From contig JBARAD010000268.1 of the NCBI GenBank assembly GCA_049791675.1, positions 1 through 10,537 on the forward strand: 10,537 nt of DNA. Direction: 5' to 3'. The notes beneath the pieces are model-generated. The model was not told where the DNA came from. It made no database searches and saw only the letters and a list, made by a program, of their open reading frames with translations. Position 1 is the stretch's first letter. Every line of letters starts with the position of its first letter. This document shows positions 7,722 to 10,537 of this stretch, one piece after another. The position numbers and the translations under genes were made by a program. Source of the stretch: Chryseosolibacter sp049791675. GTDB lineage: Bacteria > Bacteroidota > Bacteroidia > Cytophagales > Cyclobacteriaceae.

Positions 7722-7875
7722 GTGGTTGAATGTCAGTTTGACACAACAACGAAAAGTATTGTTGGTCTGATTCTTAAAAGGTTAATTGGACAATAGTAGT
7801 GCCAGCCGAGTTGTAAAAGAAGTAAAAATGTAACAACTTTATTGTGTTTGAGCCCCATTTAACAACAAAGGTTAA
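7722..7875. promoter_or_regulatory. Divergent control region between lon and the ompA-like gene
   Basis: This 154-bp AT-rich gap must hold the promoters of both lon and the divergent gene. For lon, TACTTTTC on the minus strand (7751-7758) matches the Bacteroidota -7 consensus TAnnTTTG except for the last base, but no TTG lies at the expected distance. It is flanked by a perfect inverted repeat CAACAA (7744-7749) / TTGTTG (7759-7764) that could be an operator. For the + strand gene, TGTGTTTG (7843-7850) differs from TAnnTTTG by one base, again without a well-placed TTG. A weaker pair GTTGT (7810-7814) / ACAAC (7833-7837) lies between them. Promoter positions are tentative. Confidence 0.4.
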
Positions 7876-9852
7876 GTGAAAACCTATTTTTTGATCGTAT
7901 TAACCGCTTTTTGCGTTCTTCTCTGTGCTGCTGCCGGCGCACAGCGGAATAAAAATAAATTTAAAGGCGGTGGGGTCGTCCAGTTGAACGATAGTCTGAC
8001 AAATTACGGCCAATCTGACATCTTTAATTTTCCCAACATCAACAGAATCAAGTTTTACAAGGACGAAAATATCCTGTTGCGCCTTCAGCGACTGGAGGCA
8101 TCACTTGCGGAAAAAGAATCATATCAGGTGTTGAAGTCGTATGTTGGAAATTTCGGGATCGAGAATTTTTCGGCGAACACGCCCATGATCTGGAAGCTTG
8201 CCCGGCTCTCGGAGAAATACGGCCCGCCCGGAGAGGCAGTTCTGCTGTACAAATTTGTGTTGAAACATTATCGCAAGAATACGGATATCGGCAAAGTGCG
8301 GGCGGAATTCGACAGTATCAATACTGAAAAGGCGGAGCATTATGTTCCCCTGCGGCAATACTATGAGCTGGTGGAATTCCGGAAAGAAATCGATACGCTG
8401 CGACCACCGCAAGGTGTCCTCGTCAAGATGGAATCATGGATCAATTCTCCCAAGGCGGACTACGGACCAACGATTGGAAACCTTGACTTCCTGCTCCTGT
8501 TTACCTCCAAGCGGAATTCAGGGATCCAAAGTATCGGGCGCACGTATAATGAGGACCTGTTCTTCACCACGAAGGAAAATGACCAGTGGATGGAAGCGCA
8601 ACCGTTCAAAACAATTAACACACCCTACAACGAGGGGTCAGCCTGCCTCAGCAATGACGGGAAGCATCTGTATTTTGCGCGCTGCAATTCTCCCGATTCT
8701 TTCGGCAATTGCGATATTTTCGAAGCCACGCTCACAGCAGACAGTATATGGGGTAATGTAAAGAACCTCGGTACAAACATCAATACCATCTCATGGGATT
8801 CACATCCCTCCCTGTCGCATTCAGGGGACACGCTCTTCTTTGCGTCAGATCGTCTGGGGGGATTCGGTCTTTCGGATATTTATTACAGCGTGAAAGATGA
8901 CAAAGGGAACTGGCAAAAAGCGCTGAACATCGGTCCCATCATCAACACGCGCGGCAATGAAGTAAGTCCCTTTTTCCACCATCGTTACAATGTACTTTAT
9001 TTCAGCTCCGATGGTCAGCCCCTTACCTTCGGTGACTTTGACATCTATAAAACATACCGCCAGGAGATAAACTGGGGTGAGCCAAAAAATGTTGGCCCGC
9101 TCGTCAACGGTGCGGGTAGTGAATATTACTTCACGATCGACTCAGAGTCCAATCAGCTCTTCTATGCGCGCTCGGACGAAGGGGATATCGAAAATCTCGA
9201 CCTGCATACGTTCCCCGTACCGATGGAGGCGCAGCCCACTGCCGTCGTTCATCTGAAAGGATCCCTGATCAATTCTCAGACAAAGAAACCATTCAAAGGC
9301 ATCGTCTCTGTCATCGACATCGACAAAGGCGTGGAGGTTGCTCCCAAATTCCTGAAAGAGGATGGTTCATTTGATTTTCATCTCATCAACAAAAGAAATT
9401 ATCTACTGATCATACAGGGCGAAGATTTCTTTCGCATCGAAGAATTGTTCTTCATCGACGGAGACACGGAGATGCACCGGGAGGCGGAACCTATCGAAAG
9501 CAGGATTGCATTTACCTCGCTCGAGTTTGAAAATGGAAAGTCGGATATTCTTCCCGCCATGCATGCCGATCTGGATAAGCTCGCAAACTTCCTGCTGGAT
9601 CATCCGCATTTCGGTTTGAACATCTCCGGACACACCGACTCACAGGGAAGTGAAGAATCCAACCTGCGCTTATCACAGTCTCGTGCCGACGCCATCAAAG
9701 CTTATCTGGTGTATCAATTCAAGATCAACCGCGACCGCATCAATGCCATCGGGTACGGCAGCGCCAAACCGCTCGTGAAGGAACGGACGGATGAGGACAG
9801 GAAGCTCAACCGCAGGGTGGAGTTTGTTATTGAGAGGGAGGGGGACCGGTGA
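7876..9852 (+). CDS. OmpA-family protein with TPR-like, PD40 propeller and CRD domains (PorE-like architecture)
   Basis: This 658-residue exported protein has a signal peptide (residues 1-22, probable cleavage after AAAGA). A helical region (about 55-180) includes a TPR-like stretch at 105-133. A beta-propeller of PD40/WD40-like repeats (about 195-445) shows recurring units such as PSLSHSGDTLFFASD, SDIYYSV and FGDFDIYKT. A carboxypeptidase-regulatory-like beta-sandwich covers about 455-530, and a C-terminal OmpA peptidoglycan-binding domain covers about 545-655. The OmpA domain has FENGKSDI, SGHTDSQGS (584-592), LSQSRA (599-604) and NRRVEF (645-650). This domain order matches PorE, which links the T9SS to peptidoglycan, but several other Bacteroidota OmpA paralogues share it. 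PorE is a lipoprotein; here the only candidate cysteine follows VLL, a poor lipobox, so orthology is uncertain. The start is GTG, because a TAA codon lies immediately upstream in frame and the signal peptide begins there. A weak AAAGG precedes it. Confidence 0.9.
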   Translation: MKTYFLIVLTAFCVLLCAAAGAQRNKNKFKGGGVVQLNDSLTNYGQSDIFNFPNINRIKFYKDENILLRLQRLEASLAEKESYQVLKSYVGNFGIENFSANTPMIWKLARLSEKYGPPGEAVLLYKFVLKHYRKNTDIGKVRAEFDSINTEKAEHYVPLRQYYELVEFRKEIDTLRPPQGVLVKMESWINSPKADYGPTIGNLDFLLLFTSKRNSGIQSIGRTYNEDLFFTTKENDQWMEAQPFKTINTPYNEGSACLSNDGKHLYFARCNSPDSFGNCDIFEATLTADSIWGNVKNLGTNINTISWDSHPSLSHSGDTLFFASDRLGGFGLSDIYYSVKDDKGNWQKALNIGPIINTRGNEVSPFFHHRYNVLYFSSDGQPLTFGDFDIYKTYRQEINWGEPKNVGPLVNGAGSEYYFTIDSESNQLFYARSDEGDIENLDLHTFPVPMEAQPTAVVHLKGSLINSQTKKPFKGIVSVIDIDKGVEVAPKFLKEDGSFDFHLINKRNYLLIIQGEDFFRIEELFFIDGDTEMHREAEPIESRIAFTSLEFENGKSDILPAMHADLDKLANFLLDHPHFGLNISGHTDSQGSEESNLRLSQSRADAIKAYLVYQFKINRDRINAIGYGSAKPLVKERTDEDRKLNRRVEFVIEREGDR

Positions 9853-10016
9853 GTGGTCAGTGGTCAGTGGTGAGTGGTGAGTGGTCAGTGGGCTCGTGCG
9901 TCAATATGAGTTTGCATTTCATAGGAGCGAGGCTGCGCGTGTGAATCGTGAGTCGTGAATGGGTGACTGCGTTTGAGCGTGTTCCATTCATCGCAAGGTG
10001 TGCAGGATGGTGTGTT
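9853..10016 (+). repeat. Composite repeat, unit 1 (heptamers, module X with deletion, module Y)
   Basis: The unit starts directly after the stop codon of the ompA-like gene with five GTGGTSA heptamers (9853-9887) and GTGGGCT. Module X follows (about 9891-9940), then three heptamers of a second type (GTGAATC, GTGAGTC, GTGAATG; 9941-9961), then module Y (9962-10016). Compared with unit 2, module X lacks 12 bases after CATAG near 9924, which removes one arm of its hairpin. No open reading frame of interest crosses it. Confidence 0.8.
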
Positions 10017-10190
10017 GGTGAGTGGTCAGTGGTGAGTGGTCAGTGGGCTCGTGCGTCAATATGAGTTTGCATTTCATAGCTGCACGCACCGGAGCGAGGC
10101 TGCGCACGTCAATCGTCAATCGTCAATCGTGAATGGGTGACTGCGTTTGAACGTGTTCCATCATCGCACGATGTGCAGGATGGTGTGTTA
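10017..10190 (+). repeat. Composite repeat, unit 2 (most complete copy)
   Basis: Heptamers GTGGTCA/GTGGTGA occupy 10022-10042, followed by module X (10046-10107), the second-type heptamers GTCAATC three times and GTGAATG (10108-10135), and module Y (10136-10190). Module X is an imperfect palindrome. GCTC+GTGCGT (10047-10056) pairs with ACGCAC (10084-10089) and GAGC (10092-10095), and TATGA (10060-10064) pairs with TCATA (10074-10078). Module Y holds CCATC...GATGG arms around a short self-complementary core. The key TCAATATGAG is 155 bp after that of unit 1. Confidence 0.8.
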
Positions 10191-10320
10191 GTGAGTGGTG
10201 AGTAGTGAGTAGTGAGTGGTGAGTGGTGAGTGACAAGTGCGTCAATATGAGCTTGCATTTCATAGCTGCACGCACCGGAGCGAGGCTGCGCACGTCAATC
10301 GTGAGTCGTGAATGGTAAGT
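10191..10320 (+). repeat. Composite repeat, unit 3 (lacks module Y)
   Basis: Heptamers GTGGTGA and GTAGTGA (10195-10229) lead through GTGACAA into module X (about 10236-10293), then GTCAATC, GTGAGTC, GTGAATG and GTAAGTG (10294-10321). There the unit runs straight into module X of unit 4: module Y and the GTGGTSA tract are missing, as expected after recombination or slippage between heptamer tracts. Its TCAATATGA lies 186 bp after that of unit 2 and 90 bp before that of unit 4. Confidence 0.75.
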
Positions 10321-10370
10321 GGGCTCGTGCGTCAATATGAGTTTGCTTTTCATAGCTGCGCTTGCTCCTG
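10321..10370 (+). repeat. Composite repeat, unit 4 (truncated)
   Basis: Only the left part of module X is recognisable (GGCTCGTGCGTC, then TCAATATGAG and TTTTCATAGCTGCGC). After about 10360 the similarity fades. This is the degenerate right end of the repeat cluster. Confidence 0.65.
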
Positions 10371-10393
10371 CATGGATGAATGGCGTTTTCTAA

Positions 10394-10421
10394 TTAAATC
10401 TTAAATCTTAAATATTAAATC
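10394..10421 (+). repeat. AT-rich tandem heptamer (TTAAATC)4
   Basis: TTAAATC, TTAAATC, TTAAATA, TTAAATC follow head to tail and decay into TTAATATCTAATT. The period is again 7 bp although the sequence is unrelated to the GTGG heptamers. It lies 46 bp downstream (in + coordinates) of the rseP stop codon, so it could influence the 3' end of that transcript. Between 10422 and 10466 I see nothing further. Confidence 0.75.
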
Positions 10422-10466
10422 TTAATATCTAATTCCCGATGCACAATCCAATAACCACCAACCAAA

Positions 10467-10537
10467 TCAGAACAGCTTGATTATATCGTTCGCAAAAATG
10501 AAGACCATCAGTCCCAACAGGAAAACCATCCCAACTT
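10467..10537 (-). CDS. rseP: C-terminus of RseP-type site-2 zinc metalloprotease (partial, 5' end outside window)
   Basis: The minus strand is open from the window edge to a TGA at 10467-10469 and encodes the last 22 residues: a hydrophobic helix (VGMVFLLGLMVFIF) closed by ANDIIKLF. A final helix ending in ND-x-x-x-L is the usual C-terminus of RseP/M50-family intramembrane proteases, which cut anti-sigma factors or remnant signal peptides in the membrane. The catalytic HExxH and PDZ regions lie outside the window, so the call rests on this short tail alone. It converges on the ompA-like gene across the repeat cluster. Confidence 0.6.
   Translation of the reverse strand, partial: VGMVFLLGLMVFIFANDIIKLF

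Noticed and set aside
7876..7941. Lipoprotein signal at the start of the ompA-like gene
   Set aside because: The cysteine at residue 16 is preceded by leucine (VLLC), which is against the usual G/A/S at position -1. A signal peptidase I site after AAAGA fits better.
10123..10353. 76-codon minus-strand open frame in the repeat region
   Set aside because: Its translation is rich in THHSL-type runs produced by reading the 7-bp repeats in three frames. This is a low-complexity artefact, not a gene.
9853..10370. CRISPR array
   Set aside because: The spacing is uneven (155, 186, 90 bp), the intervening segments are themselves repeated, and there are no cas genes. The heptamer tracts are tandem without spacers.
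9853..10466. Insertion sequence or phage remnant
   Set aside because: No transposase or integrase fragment, terminal inverted repeats with target duplication, or tRNA is visible. Only the non-autonomous repeat interpretation remains open.

Overview
The window looks like chromosomal DNA of a member of the Bacteroidota, most likely the Cytophagales. The reasons are a type IX secretion protein (PorQ), a DUF4421 outer-membrane protein, an OmpA protein with PD40 propeller and carboxypeptidase-regulatory-like domains, and start sites without strong Shine-Dalgarno sequences. This assignment comes from gene content only; no rRNA or other taxonomic marker is present.

Layout. Bases 1-70 hold the last codons of a membrane protein on the + strand. 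A convergent LpxL/HtrB-type acyltransferase (119-1027, minus) follows. After a divergent gap carrying several small dyads comes a SixA-type histidine phosphatase (1214-1708, plus). Next is a tightly packed minus-strand run read from right to left: lon (5250-7721), porQ (4205-5218), hslU (2811-4208) and a DUF4421 protein (1741-2811). The gap between lon and porQ is 31 bp, the next two junctions overlap by 4 and 1 bp, and the run is very probably one operon. Divergent from lon is a 658-residue OmpA-family protein with PorE-like architecture (7876-9852, plus). It is followed by a 614-bp gene-free region full of repeats. The right edge holds the last 22 codons of what appears to be the site-2 protease RseP (minus).

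Biology. The genes centre on the cell envelope and protein quality control. Two AAA+ proteases (Lon and the unfoldase HslU) are co-transcribed with a type IX secretion component and an outer-membrane barrel. Around them are a lipid A-type acyltransferase, a peptidoglycan-anchoring OmpA protein and the end of RseP. The arrangement suggests co-regulation of protease capacity with outer-membrane and secretion biogenesis, but that is an inference from gene order.

Unusual content. All three convergent gaps (71-118, 1709-1740, 9853-10466) carry tandem heptamers of the form GTGGNNN, while the two divergent gaps and the one co-directional gap do not. In the third gap the heptamers belong to a modular, partly palindromic repeat of about 155-186 bp present in three to four copies, followed by a separate AT-rich heptamer tract. 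This repeat system is the feature of the window that known genes do not explain. I see no defence system, mobile element, CRISPR array, tRNA or rRNA.
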